From: a virus
Length of the DNA stretch: 33,429 nt
Reading direction: 5' to 3' (one strand)
IMG/VR virus record: IMGVR_UViG_3300046820_001817
Span: 1 to 33,429 of that record
The notes beneath the pieces are model-generated. The model made no database searches. It worked only from the letters and a program-made list of their open reading frames with translations, and was not told where the DNA came from. Below are positions 6,224 through 14,690 of the stretch, in pieces. A program made the translations under genes and the position numbers. Position 1 is the stretch's first letter. Each line of letters begins with the position of its first letter.

Positions 6224-7334
6224 TGCCAGATTTCGCGCGTTTATCGGTGGACGCGGCAGCGGCAAAACCAGGGCAGGCGTTGTTGAGGTGTTGCGGCAGC
6301 CAGCAAACAGCACAGGCATGATCATTGCGCCTACCAATGCCATGCTACGCGATGGCGCGCGCAAAATGTTGCTAGACATTGCACGCAAGGCAAAAATACT
6401 GGTACAGGAAAACATCAGCACTGGCACAATCAGGCTGCATGGCAATCGTATTATTTTGCTACGCTCGGCAGAAAATCCCGAGCGGTTACGCGGTGCTAAC
6501 CTCGGCTGGCTATGGGTAGACGAGGCAGCATTAGTGCCTATAGCTACCTGGACAATTGCTATTGCAACGTTGCGAGAAGAGCCAGCACGCGCCTGGGTGA
6601 CAACAACACCACGCGGCCGCGATTGGATTTACGAGCTGTGGACGTCAGGCGATCCGGATTACGAAATCATACACAGCAAAACCGCTGATAATGTATTTTT
6701 GCCTGATTCATTTCTCAACACGCTGAAAAAATCCTATACCAGCGAGCAATTTAGGCAAGAGGTAGAAGGCGAATTTGTCGACATGGCAGGCGCGCTATTT
6801 AAACGGCAATGGTTTCAAATTGTCAATAGAGCACCTGATGGGCTTGCATGGTTTCGGTATTGGGATACTGCCACGAGTGTTCGACAGACAGCAGACTATA
6901 CAGCCAGCGTACGCGTTGCATTTGATGATACGGGAGTCATGTACATTGCAGACGGCATACGCATTAAAGCTGAATTTCCTGACGTGAGAAAAATCATGGT
7001 AGATACCATGAAATTAGAACAATACGATACTATGCAAGGGATCGAGCAAGCACAGGCAGGGTTAGGCGCCTTGCAGGATATTCGACGAATGCCAGAGCTT
7101 GCAAACATCAGCCTGCAAGGGTATGTAGTAACTCGCGACAAAATGCAACGGGCAATGCCCTGGGCAGTGCGAGCCGAGCAGGGTTTAATACGAGTAGTGG
7201 CAGGCGATTGGGTTAGCCAGTTTATTGATGAGTGTTTGTCATTTCCAAACGGGCAGCATGATGACATGGTAGACGCGGTTTCGGGTGCTGTCGAAATGCT
7301 CGCTACAGGGCAAGTGTTGTACGATTTCATCTAG
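6147..7334 (+). CDS. Terminase large subunit
   Basis: This 395-residue packaging motor and nuclease has a Walker A GGRGSGKT at 34-41 and a Walker B ending in WLWVDEA near 121-127. The C-terminal RNase H-like nuclease has acidic residues at D240 (YWDTATS) and in the QHDDMVDAV motif (370-377). The start is uncertain: TTG at 6147 gives the family-like lead (PQLAFFRSNARFRAFIGG) while overlapping the small subunit. It hydrolyses ATP to drive DNA into proheads and cuts the concatemer. A length near 400 is typical of shorter terminases. Confidence 0.92.
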   Translation: MQNSNPVRLLKQTESTAPQLAFFRSNARFRAFIGGRGSGKTRAGVVEVLRQPANSTGMIIAPTNAMLRDGARKMLLDIARKAKILVQENISTGTIRLHGNRIILLRSAENPERLRGANLGWLWVDEAALVPIATWTIAIATLREEPARAWVTTTPRGRDWIYELWTSGDPDYEIIHSKTADNVFLPDSFLNTLKKSYTSEQFRQEVEGEFVDMAGALFKRQWFQIVNRAPDGLAWFRYWDTATSVRQTADYTASVRVAFDDTGVMYIADGIRIKAEFPDVRKIMVDTMKLEQYDTMQGIEQAQAGLGALQDIRRMPELANISLQGYVVTRDKMQRAMPWAVRAEQGLIRVVAGDWVSQFIDECLSFPNGQHDDMVDAVSGAVEMLATGQVLYDFI

Positions 7335-7354
7335 CAGGTATATGAGGTACGGTA

Positions 7355-10309
7355 ATGGAATTTAAAGCAATCGAGGCAATACCAGGCTGGTATAGCATTG
7401 CCAAAAAGGCAGGCGAGCTATACGGCACATTGGATGCATACGAAAAAGTACCAATGTACTATCGTGCTATCAACTTGCGAGCAGATGCATTAGGTACCGT
7501 ACCGTATGAATTGACGCGAGCTGGCAACGCTGTTGATTATCCATTTACTACCCCATTAGAAAACCTCATACAGCAGACAGAACGCGCGCTCATGTTGACA
7601 GGGCGGGCATTCTGGCTGCGCTTGTATCGAGGTCGTGTACTGTACGGTTTTCAATTCCTAAATCCGCGATCTATTGAGGTAACTTATCATCCTGAAAAGC
7701 AGCAGGGTGCTGATTACATGACGGGCCTAACGTTTACCCAAAAAATCGACGGGCAGGTACATGCCGTTTGGACTATTGCAGACGTTGTATATTTTCACGA
7801 GCCGAGCATTAAAACCGATATTAACGAAGAAGTATCACCAGCAAAAGTAGCACTACAATCTGCCCAACTTGCGTATTACCTCGAGCGGTTTGCCTCGGCA
7901 TTTTTTGAACACGGTGCACAGCCTGCATTGGTGTTGAGCCTAGATAAATCTATTACGCCTCCCGAGCTCGAGCGAATGAAAAGCCATTGGACGCGATACG
8001 TAGAAAACGTATCCAACGCGTTTAAAACGTTCTTTTTTCGCGGCGATGTAAAAGCACAAATTGTGACATTTCCATTAGACCAGATGGATATGGTACCAAT
8101 TCAAGAGCGCGCGGTAATGAACATTGTTTCGACATTTGGCGTACCACGTACGATGATCGAGGCAAGCGCTGCCAACTATGCAACAGCAGACAGTGACCGG
8201 CAATCATTTTGGCGTGAAACGATTGTGCCACGCCTGGCATTCTATGAACGGGTATTGAATGAGCAACTATTTAAGCCATTAAAATATCAGTTTCAGTTTT
8301 TACCTGAAAAACTCGACGTGTTTCAGGTAGATGAAGCAGCGCGCGCGAATTCGCTTGTGCTATTGGTGCAAGCAGGCTTGCCATTGGCTGCAGCAATGAA
8401 ACAGCTAGGCTATGAAAACATCGAAGAGGCATTAGGGTTGCCATTGCCTCAAATAATTGACAATGACGGCGGGGTTAACGTTGATACAAATACGCCTGTA
8501 AACTCGCAACAGAACGCGGCACCTGATGAGGTTGTTGCAATCGATAACGCGGCAGGCAAGCGCGTTGCAGAGCTCGAGAAATACGAGGCAAAAGCACTGG
8601 CACGGTTTAAGCCAGGCAAGAGCGCTGCCGTGAAATTTACCAGCGACGTACTGCCAGGGTATCTGCTGGATTACATCGATAGCGAATTAGAGAGCGTAAA
8701 AAAAAAATCTGAAATCATAGCGGTGTTTGCTTCCGTCAAATTGGGTTATGCCGATATGACGCCAGGGGAGCAAAAAGTATACAAGGCAATCGTCAAGAAG
8801 CTCGAGAAACGCAACGAGGATATTAGCCAAAAGATTGTAGCGGGTGACTATAGCGGTATCGATACGGATTTACGGGGCATACTTGACAAATTCGTAGCTG
8901 ATACCGTTTTAGCAGCAGGTGCCGAGCGCGTAACACCAATACGCGGCATGGCTGATGAACAATCAGCGGCACTTATTGAGCAAGGCATTAAGCAGCACGG
9001 GAAAACGTACCTTGATCAGTACTGGAATCCGTTTTTACAGGATTTAAGCGCTACCGAAAAGAGCTACATTGACAAAGTAATAGCAGATTACATGGTAACG
9101 CCTGGCAATGGGCAAACCGATGTAATGCAGCAGCTGTCAATGTTTGGGCAGCTACGTGCCAGCCGTATTGCATTCACGGAGCCAACGCGCGCGGCATCAC
9201 AGCAGACGTTGCAGATATTCAATAACGCGCGCGCGGCAGGTATCAACGTTGTACGCATTTGGAATACCGAGAAAGATAGAAAAGTATGCCAGATGTGCCA
9301 AGAGCTGGACGGCTTAACCGATGACCAATGGCAGAGCGTGTACAAAGGCGATCAGGACATCATGCAGGGTGCACCAGCGCATGTAAATTGCCGTTGTGAT
9401 ACGGGTATTGATTACGTTGCAGAGGTAACACAGCCAGCCGAAACGCCTGCCGAGGTGTTGACGGTAGACGAAGCAACTGCACCAATTCCAACACCAACAC
9501 AGGTGCCATTGCTGCAGCGTGATGCTGCCGAAATTGCACAGCATATTAGAGACGCGGTGCCTGCTGATTTGCTGCAAGATGTTGCAGAAATCAAAGCCTG
9601 GGGACAAGGCGGCTCTACTCAATTGTATGATCAGGTAATGCAACATGCATTTGGAACACCAGAATATGATGCAGCATTTGCAAAATACTTAGCTGAAGGT
9701 AAACGTATTTATGGATTACAAAATACGATAGCTCTAAAAGAAGAACGCGTATATAAAACATTGTTGCAGGATTTGCGACATCCTACACCAGCAACAGCGG
9801 TATTAACATTCACAGGTAAAACAACTGCAGCGCAACGCGCAAGAATTACCGAATTAGTACAGGCGACCGTAGGCATTGCGCCTGATAACGGTACACCAAT
9901 TGCAATTACAGTAAGGGCAACATCATCTATAGGCGGGAGCATGGGCGGCGGCGTAATGACAATAAACAGGGAAGCAACTGCATCAACAATAGTACACGAA
10001 TCATTGCACGGACTGCAACAACATCAGCAATACGGCAACGCTGCAACAGATGCATTTGCAGCAATTCGTACGGCTGGAGAAAAACCGGTAAAGTTGTCTT
10101 CTACTGGATTCAGCAACGGTGGTAATACATATGTAGACAACACTGATTCTGGTTATACATTCCGCATTTATAAAAATAGACCTGCTGACTATGCAAAATT
10201 TCCTGAAGTGCTAACAACGGCATTTGATCACATTTCAAATAAGCCTGCAGCAAAAGACAAAGAGCTATTAGAGCTGTTTGCCCAAATAGTAAAGGATGGC
10301 GGCAAATGA
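7355..10309 (+). CDS. Portal protein fused to MuF head-morphogenesis domain and C-terminal zincin-like domain
   Basis: This 984-residue protein combines three parts. Residues about 1-375 match HK97-type portal proteins (YRAINLRADALGTVPYEL near the start). Residues about 590-690 match the Mu gpF/SPP1 gp7 domain, with C645-x2-C648 and HVNCRC at 676-681. The C-terminal part contains HESLH at 881-885, the HExxH zinc-metalloprotease motif, with E951 (PEVLTTAFDHI) as a candidate third ligand. From roughly 9610 the DNA uses GAA for Glu more often and lacks the GCCGAG/CTCGAG words common elsewhere, hinting at a separate origin. GAGGT precedes the ATG. MuF proteins with C-terminal toxin domains are known; fusion to the portal itself is unusual. 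Confidence 0.85.
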   Translation: MEFKAIEAIPGWYSIAKKAGELYGTLDAYEKVPMYYRAINLRADALGTVPYELTRAGNAVDYPFTTPLENLIQQTERALMLTGRAFWLRLYRGRVLYGFQFLNPRSIEVTYHPEKQQGADYMTGLTFTQKIDGQVHAVWTIADVVYFHEPSIKTDINEEVSPAKVALQSAQLAYYLERFASAFFEHGAQPALVLSLDKSITPPELERMKSHWTRYVENVSNAFKTFFFRGDVKAQIVTFPLDQMDMVPIQERAVMNIVSTFGVPRTMIEASAANYATADSDRQSFWRETIVPRLAFYERVLNEQLFKPLKYQFQFLPEKLDVFQVDEAARANSLVLLVQAGLPLAAAMKQLGYENIEEALGLPLPQIIDNDGGVNVDTNTPVNSQQNAAPDEVVAIDNAAGKRVAELEKYEAKALARFKPGKSAAVKFTSDVLPGYLLDYIDSELESVKKKSEIIAVFASVKLGYADMTPGEQKVYKAIVKKLEKRNEDISQKIVAGDYSGIDTDLRGILDKFVADTVLAAGAERVTPIRGMADEQSAALIEQGIKQHGKTYLDQYWNPFLQDLSATEKSYIDKVIADYMVTPGNGQTDVMQQLSMFGQLRASRIAFTEPTRAASQQTLQIFNNARAAGINVVRIWNTEKDRKVCQMCQELDGLTDDQWQSVYKGDQDIMQGAPAHVNCRCDTGIDYVAEVTQPAETPAEVLTVDEATAPIPTPTQVPLLQRDAAEIAQHIRDAVPADLLQDVAEIKAWGQGGSTQLYDQVMQHAFGTPEYDAAFAKYLAEGKRIYGLQNTIALKEERVYKTLLQDLRHPTPATAVLTFTGKTTAAQRARITELVQATVGIAPDNGTPIAITVRATSSIGGSMGGGVMTINREATASTIVHESLHGLQQHQQYGNAATDAFAAIRTAGEKPVKLSSTGFSNGGNTYVDNTDSGYTFRIYKNRPADYAKFPEVLTTAFDHISNKPAAKDKELLELFAQIVKDGGK

Positions 10310-10533
10310 AAATGCGCATTACTCGAAGTGATGAACAATCTACCTATAACGAGGCAACTGGGTTATTTATTGGGGACGAACAATTAACAGAATTCCTAAA
10401 CTTGTATATATCTGTTTTTGGTGATGTTGGAAACAATCCATTTGAACGTTTATTGACTCAAACAGAAGGTTTTCATTTGACTATTACCGAATACAAGCCA
10501 GACGAGTACCCAGAAGGTACGTTAGACGTATGA
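10306..10533 (+). CDS. Small acidic protein coupled to the portal fusion
   Basis: This 75-residue protein overlaps the end of the portal-MuF-zincin gene by ATGA and the next gene in the same way. It is clearly acidic (about 15 Asp/Glu against 5 Lys/Arg) with no recognised domain. Its AT-leaning base use matches the C-terminal zincin-like part of the fusion rather than the genome core, suggesting both arrived together. By analogy with MuF polymorphic toxins it could be a cognate immunity or chaperone protein, but this is inference from position and charge only. Confidence 0.6.
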   Translation: MKMRITRSDEQSTYNEATGLFIGDEQLTEFLNLYISVFGDVGNNPFERLLTQTEGFHLTITEYKPDEYPEGTLDV

Positions 10534-11000
10534 CAAAAATTATTATCGAAAACGCTGCCCTGCATTTAACCGAAAAGATGCGGGCAGCACAGCAAACAGC
10601 AATGGCAACCATTGCAGACATAGCCAAAACGCGACTCAATAAGGAAAAGCCTCCCGAGCCAGAGCCAGGCAGCATGAAATGGGTAAGCGACAAACAAGAG
10701 CGTTTTGTTAAACGCATGTTTGCTATGGGCAAAATGAAAAAGTACGTACGCGGCCGCGGCAACGGTTTGCCCTGGCAGCCCAGCAAAGCACTCAATAATT
10801 CATACGTGATTATGAAAGAGCAAATTGGGGAGGTATCAATTATCAGTACTGCAGCGTACGCGCGGTACGTTGTCGGAGAGGAACAAAGCCAGATACACAG
10901 AGGCAGATGGAAAAAGGGTAGCGAGGTAGCACAGGAATTGTTAGATTCGGGTGTTATCAGCAAAATCATACAGGATGCAATAGCAGGCGCGTTGAAATAA
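10530..11000 (+). CDS. Putative head-tail connection / HK97 gp10-like protein
   Basis: This 156-residue protein has a helical N-terminus, a Pro/Glu-rich linker (PPEPEPG), and a segment with the pattern YARYVVG-x-x-QS-x2-HRGRW near residues 110-128. That resembles HK97 gp10-like or virion morphogenesis proteins that complete the tail or neck. It lies just after the portal fusion instead of near the tail tube, which weakens the call. A hairpin covers its stop codon. It could equally be an uncharacterised minor head protein. Confidence 0.5.
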   Translation: MTKIIIENAALHLTEKMRAAQQTAMATIADIAKTRLNKEKPPEPEPGSMKWVSDKQERFVKRMFAMGKMKKYVRGRGNGLPWQPSKALNNSYVIMKEQIGEVSIISTAAYARYVVGEEQSQIHRGRWKKGSEVAQELLDSGVISKIIQDAIAGALK

Positions 11001-11026
11001 AGCATTTTCAACGCGTTTGCTATTAT
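10988..11026 (+). promoter_or_regulatory. Hairpin (terminator-like) followed by extended -10 promoter
   Basis: CGCGTTGAAA (10988-10997) pairs exactly with TTTCAACGCG (11006-11015) around an 8-base loop, and the stem is followed by TTT. It overlaps the TAA of the preceding gene. Directly after it, TG at 11018-11019 and TATTAT at 11021-11026 form an extended -10 (TGCTATTAT) without a clear -35. The pair could attenuate read-through and restart transcription for the Dps-capsid genes. Confidence 0.45.
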
Positions 11027-11056
11027 CTGACTAATAGGTAATGAAGAGGTAACACT

Positions 11057-11860
11057 ATGGCAGGCAGCAGACACAGTGCAAGCGATGTACAACTAATCAA
11101 GGCAGCTCGGAAGGCTGTAATGGATCATGCAACAGCAACGGCACAACATGCCGAGGCAATGAAAACCATGTTTGCAGATTTGGGCGATGACCTGAGCGAC
11201 GATGACGCAATGGTAAACAGCACGGGTACCGAAACCGACGCGGTACGCGCTGAAAAGAGCGTAAAAGCGGTAGACCTGCCAGGGCAATTGCGCGAAATCC
11301 TAGGCGAAACGATTTGCTTATGGTACAAGGCATCTGCAGCGCATTGGAATTTAGAAGGCGATGATTTTCCACAGTATCACGCATTTTTTGGCGAAATGTA
11401 CGAGACACTCGAGGCGGGCATTGATCCAACTGCCGAATACATTCGCGCGCTCGGATTCAAAACGCCTGCAACCATTGCACAGGCAACGGCATACCAGCTG
11501 GCTGATACCCTTACCGATGAATCACCATTACCGGTAATGCTTGCGAGCATCACGCTCGACAATATGCGAATGATTGACCTGCTGCAAGGCGGCATTTATT
11601 TTGCAGGCATTGCAGGTGAGTATGCAGTACAGAATTTCTTACAAGATCGCCTGGGCTATCATCAAAAGCTACGTTGGATGTTGCGAGCAATCCAAACACC
11701 TACACCAGAAATGCCAGAAATCGAAGAGCCAGGCGAAATGATTGCCGAGGCTGAACCGATGGAAGGCACCGAGGTAATGGCTGAATCAATGCCGCTCGAG
11801 GTATCGAAATCAGCACGCAACCTGGCAGCTGATTTGCTGTATGTATTGCGAGGTAAGTAA
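11057..11860 (+). CDS. Dps / ferritin-like protein in the head module
   Basis: This 267-residue protein contains a Dps-type four-helix domain at about residues 74-215. The Dps signature is intact: HWNLEG begins at H96, with H108, D123 and E127 at exactly the H-x11-H-x14-D-x3-E spacing of the ferroxidase centre, followed by IRALG. Dps proteins oxidise and store iron, and some bind DNA. It is flanked by an N-terminal acidic helical region (about 1-73) and a Glu/Pro/Met-rich C-terminal tail (about 216-267), both longer than in cellular Dps. It sits between portal and capsid genes behind its own promoter-like element (RBS GAGGT). A virion role is plausible. Confidence 0.85.
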   Translation: MAGSRHSASDVQLIKAARKAVMDHATATAQHAEAMKTMFADLGDDLSDDDAMVNSTGTETDAVRAEKSVKAVDLPGQLREILGETICLWYKASAAHWNLEGDDFPQYHAFFGEMYETLEAGIDPTAEYIRALGFKTPATIAQATAYQLADTLTDESPLPVMLASITLDNMRMIDLLQGGIYFAGIAGEYAVQNFLQDRLGYHQKLRWMLRAIQTPTPEMPEIEEPGEMIAEAEPMEGTEVMAESMPLEVSKSARNLAADLLYVLRGK

Positions 11861-13402
11861 ATGGCAGTAAAGGCAATCGGGGATTTTACGCTAAAAGGCA
11901 AGGGCATTGTATTCGGCGGCAAAGATTTGCAAGGCGATACATTTACCAAAAATACAGACCTGGGCGAAACGCGCTCGTTTGTCGGTATGCCTGTGTACTA
12001 CGATCACAGCCTAGGCGATTTGCGGCGGCAGATTGGTACCGTCAAGGCCTGGCAGCCTGATGATGATGGTATTGACGTTGAAATAGAGTTAGATCGACGC
12101 GACAAGTATGCAGCACAAGTGATGCAACTGGTAAAGCGGGGAGCGCTCGGGTTATCAACGGGCAGCCTGCCTCATTTGGTCGTGCGAGAAAATGGCGAGC
12201 TGAAACGATGGGTAGTAGGCGAAATCAGCCTAACACCAACACCAGCCGAGCCACGGACAACGGCATACAGCGAAGCTAAGCGGGCACCACAGGCGAATAG
12301 CGGTGCTCGAGCGTACGCGCTTGCATATAGTATTGAGTTACCAAAAGAGGTATCAGGTATGAACAAGGAAGAATTGAAGGGCGCTATGTTGGAAATCCTC
12401 GAGGAATCTGTAGGCACGCCAGTTGCAGGCGGCGGCGTTGTGGCAACCAAGGCACCAGCTACCAAGAAGCTTACGAGCCTGGGTTTTAGCAACGAAGGCA
12501 ATGAGGCAATTGTTCACTACATTAAAACCGGTGATGACATTGCAGCAAAAGCAACTTTGGTAGAAGGCACGGGCGCAAACGGTGGCTATACCGTACCTCG
12601 CGATTTCTATACCCAAATTATTGACAAGCGCGATCAATCCTGGATTGGTGCAAAACTGGGCATTCAGCGGTATACCACGGATCGCCAGATTTTTGACATT
12701 GCAGATCAGAATGGTAAATCCAATTTCGCGTTTGTTGCTGAATCAGGCGCGGCAAATTTCGACGAACCAACATTCTCACAGTCTGCAGTTACGGTGTACA
12801 CTGCCTCGCTCGCTATGAAGGTTTCTAATCAGCTGTTGCGTGACAACGCAATGGATCTGGAAGGGTTTCTTACTCGCGAAATCGGGCGCGCGTATGCTCG
12901 GCACCTTAATGATTACATGATTAACGGCACGGGCTCGAGCCAGCCATACGGTGTTCTTACTCGTGCAACCGTATCTGAAACTCTTGCGAGCGTTTCAGGC
13001 GTTGACCAGGCAGACATTATCAACATCGTACACAAGCTGCCGAGCTGGTACGCTGATGATGGCGCCTCGACGGGCTGGGTAATGCAAAACAGCACGCTCG
13101 GTGCTATTCGCGCGTTGCAGGGCAATTTCTTCAGCTTCCAACCAACACCACAGGGCACCATGGACAGCTTGTACGGCAAGCCGATTGCTATCACTGACAA
13201 GATTGCAGTACTGGGCACGGGCAACAAGCCTATCATTTTCGGCAATTGGGGATACTATGCATTTGTCGAAAACCTCGGGCTCGAGATTTCGCGCAATCCA
13301 TACGTATACCAGCCAAATTACCAAACTGCCATTTTCGTAACGGCACGTTGGGGCGGCGACGTTACGCAGGCCGAGGCGTTTGTTTATGGCGTGAATCCGT
13401 AA
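11861..13402 (+). CDS. Prohead protease fused to HK97-fold major capsid protein
   Basis: This single 513-codon frame encodes two proteins normally made separately. Residues about 1-140 match HK97-type prohead proteases: H49 (YYDHS), S99 in GLSTGSLPH, and the EISLTPTPAEPRT segment near the third catalytic residue. From residue 167 the sequence is an HK97-fold capsid: a helical delta-like scaffold (NKEELKGAMLEILEES), then VEGTGANGGYTVP, the E-loop region, and a C-terminal P-domain with TARWGGDVTQAEAF. The protease would cleave the delta region and itself during maturation. An internal in-frame start may also make capsid alone. Confidence 0.9.
   Translation: MAVKAIGDFTLKGKGIVFGGKDLQGDTFTKNTDLGETRSFVGMPVYYDHSLGDLRRQIGTVKAWQPDDDGIDVEIELDRRDKYAAQVMQLVKRGALGLSTGSLPHLVVRENGELKRWVVGEISLTPTPAEPRTTAYSEAKRAPQANSGARAYALAYSIELPKEVSGMNKEELKGAMLEILEESVGTPVAGGGVVATKAPATKKLTSLGFSNEGNEAIVHYIKTGDDIAAKATLVEGTGANGGYTVPRDFYTQIIDKRDQSWIGAKLGIQRYTTDRQIFDIADQNGKSNFAFVAESGAANFDEPTFSQSAVTVYTASLAMKVSNQLLRDNAMDLEGFLTREIGRAYARHLNDYMINGTGSSQPYGVLTRATVSETLASVSGVDQADIINIVHKLPSWYADDGASTGWVMQNSTLGAIRALQGNFFSFQPTPQGTMDSLYGKPIAITDKIAVLGTGNKPIIFGNWGYYAFVENLGLEISRNPYVYQPNYQTAIFVTARWGGDVTQAEAFVYGVNP
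12346..12361 (+). promoter_or_regulatory. Internal ribosome binding site and ATG at the capsid part of the fusion
   Basis: AGAGGT (12346-12351) lies seven bases before an in-frame ATG (12359-12361), codon 167 of the fusion. The same GAGGT-type site precedes the starts at 7355, 11057, 15186 and 18452. Initiation here would yield a 347-residue protein beginning MNKEELKG, exactly where a capsid delta domain would start. This could supply excess capsid over protease. Confidence 0.5.
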
Positions 13403-13413
13403 GAGGCTAGACA

Positions 13414-13626
13414 ATGCAGATTAAGCTAAAAAATGCATTAGCCTGCATTGTCAACGGCTCAACGCGGGCATTTGAGGGCGGGGCAATTGTTGACCTGCCC
13501 TCAAATGAGGCAATGCACCTGATCAACACTGGCAGGGCAATTGCTGTTGAGTCTGTGGCAAATGCACAAGGCGAAACCAAACCACAGGCTGCAGCAGTGG
13601 CTAAAGGCCGTAAACCGAAAGGGTAG
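13414..13626 (+). CDS. Small hypothetical protein downstream of capsid
   Basis: This 70-residue protein has GAGG seven bases before its ATG. It has a short beta-like domain with the pattern GGAIVDLPSNEAMHLINTGRA, followed by a flexible Ala/Lys-rich tail ending in KGRKPKG. Proteins with this pattern are frequent between capsid and connector genes of siphoviruses, without a settled function. A small head-associated role is possible. Confidence 0.6.
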   Translation: MQIKLKNALACIVNGSTRAFEGGAIVDLPSNEAMHLINTGRAIAVESVANAQGETKPQAAAVAKGRKPKG

Positions 13627-13629
13627 GCA

Positions 13630-14226
13630 ATGGCATACCTTACGGTATCAGCTCTCAAATCGTACCTGGGCATTCAATCGAGTACTGATGATAGCCTCTT
13701 AACAGACATTGTTGCCGAGGCGCAACAGGCAGTAGACGATTATTGCAACCGTACATTTGAGGCAGCGGCAGATACAACGCGGTACTATAACGCGCTCGAC
13801 ATTCGATACGGCGGCCGCGTTGATGCATTTCAGAATACGCTATTACTCGATTTTGATATGTGCCAGCTGACAACGGTAGTAAATGGCAATGGGCAAACGA
13901 TACCAGCCGAGGCATTGGTATTGCTGCCTACCAATTTCGTGCCGAGCTACGCTATCAAAATCAAGATGAATACCGCGTATGTATGGACATACATCGGCAC
14001 GCCTGATACAGCTATATCGGTAACAGGCAGATTTGCATATAGCATTACCTGCCCAACACCAATACGAGCGGCAACGCGGCGGCTGGCTGGTTACATGTAT
14101 CGAGCGAAAGACAACACAGCTGAGACGGATCGCAGCATCATGAGTGCAGACGGTATCAGCATCGCAGCACCTGCAATACCTACCGACGTAACGCGGATGC
14201 TCGAGCCATACAGGCGGCAATCATAA
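13630..14226 (+). CDS. Head-tail connector protein (gp6/gp15-like adaptor)
   Basis: This 198-residue protein has the helical N-terminus typical of HK97 gp6/SPP1 gp15 adaptors: LTVSALKSYLGIQ, then DDSLLTDIVAEAQQAVDDYCNRTFE. These adaptors form a ring below the portal to which the tail attaches. The rest is beta-rich followed by helices. Position directly after the capsid gene agrees with the canonical order. The start has an AAAGGG Shine-Dalgarno. It overlaps the next gene (TAATG). Confidence 0.8.
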   Translation: MAYLTVSALKSYLGIQSSTDDSLLTDIVAEAQQAVDDYCNRTFEAAADTTRYYNALDIRYGGRVDAFQNTLLLDFDMCQLTTVVNGNGQTIPAEALVLLPTNFVPSYAIKIKMNTAYVWTYIGTPDTAISVTGRFAYSITCPTPIRAATRRLAGYMYRAKDNTAETDRSIMSADGISIAAPAIPTDVTRMLEPYRRQS

Positions 14227-14678
14227 TGGCAACACATATCAACACTATTATTTCGGCACTGGCTGCAATGCCTGTACAGGCATTTGGTGCAACGGTAACG
14301 GTACGATCAGGCACGGGGCTGCATAACACACTTGAGGCAGCCGATGTGCCCTGCCGTATCATTTCACCATTAAACACAACTAGCCAGCGTACCAAGCGGG
14401 TTACACCAGGTGCGGGCAGAGTAATGCAGACCGAATGGACGATAGAAGATATTTGTTACTTGCGATTTGTCGGGGATGGTTTGGGGCTGGCTGATATTGC
14501 TACCGTGTATGTTGAATACATGAATAGCTATATTGAATGCTCGCGACAGCTGGGCAATTCGGTATATAGCATCGATTTGCTGCAACAGCGTACACAGGTA
14601 GTGCAATACCCTGCCTCGAGTGAACGCACATACCACGCGGTTATTAGTATCTGCACATTCACGGATATTGTGCAATAG
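14226..14678 (+). CDS. Putative tail completion / tail terminator protein
   Basis: This 150-residue protein lies between the connector and the tail tube gene, the usual place for head closure or tail terminator proteins. It shows alternating beta segments (GATVTVRSGTG, YLRFVGDGLGLADIATVYVEY) and few charged residues. There is no decisive motif, so the call is based on synteny. Only one gene occupies this slot here, where HK97-type phages usually have two to four, so some of these functions must lie elsewhere or be merged. Confidence 0.55.
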   Translation: MATHINTIISALAAMPVQAFGATVTVRSGTGLHNTLEAADVPCRIISPLNTTSQRTKRVTPGAGRVMQTEWTIEDICYLRFVGDGLGLADIATVYVEYMNSYIECSRQLGNSVYSIDLLQQRTQVVQYPASSERTYHAVISICTFTDIVQ

Positions 14679-14690
14679 AAAGGTAATACC

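Noticed and set aside
9994-10012. The HExxH motif as a chance occurrence
   Set aside because: It lies on a predicted helix after strand-like sequence, as in zincins, and a candidate downstream Glu is present. Kept as a finding, with moderate certainty only.
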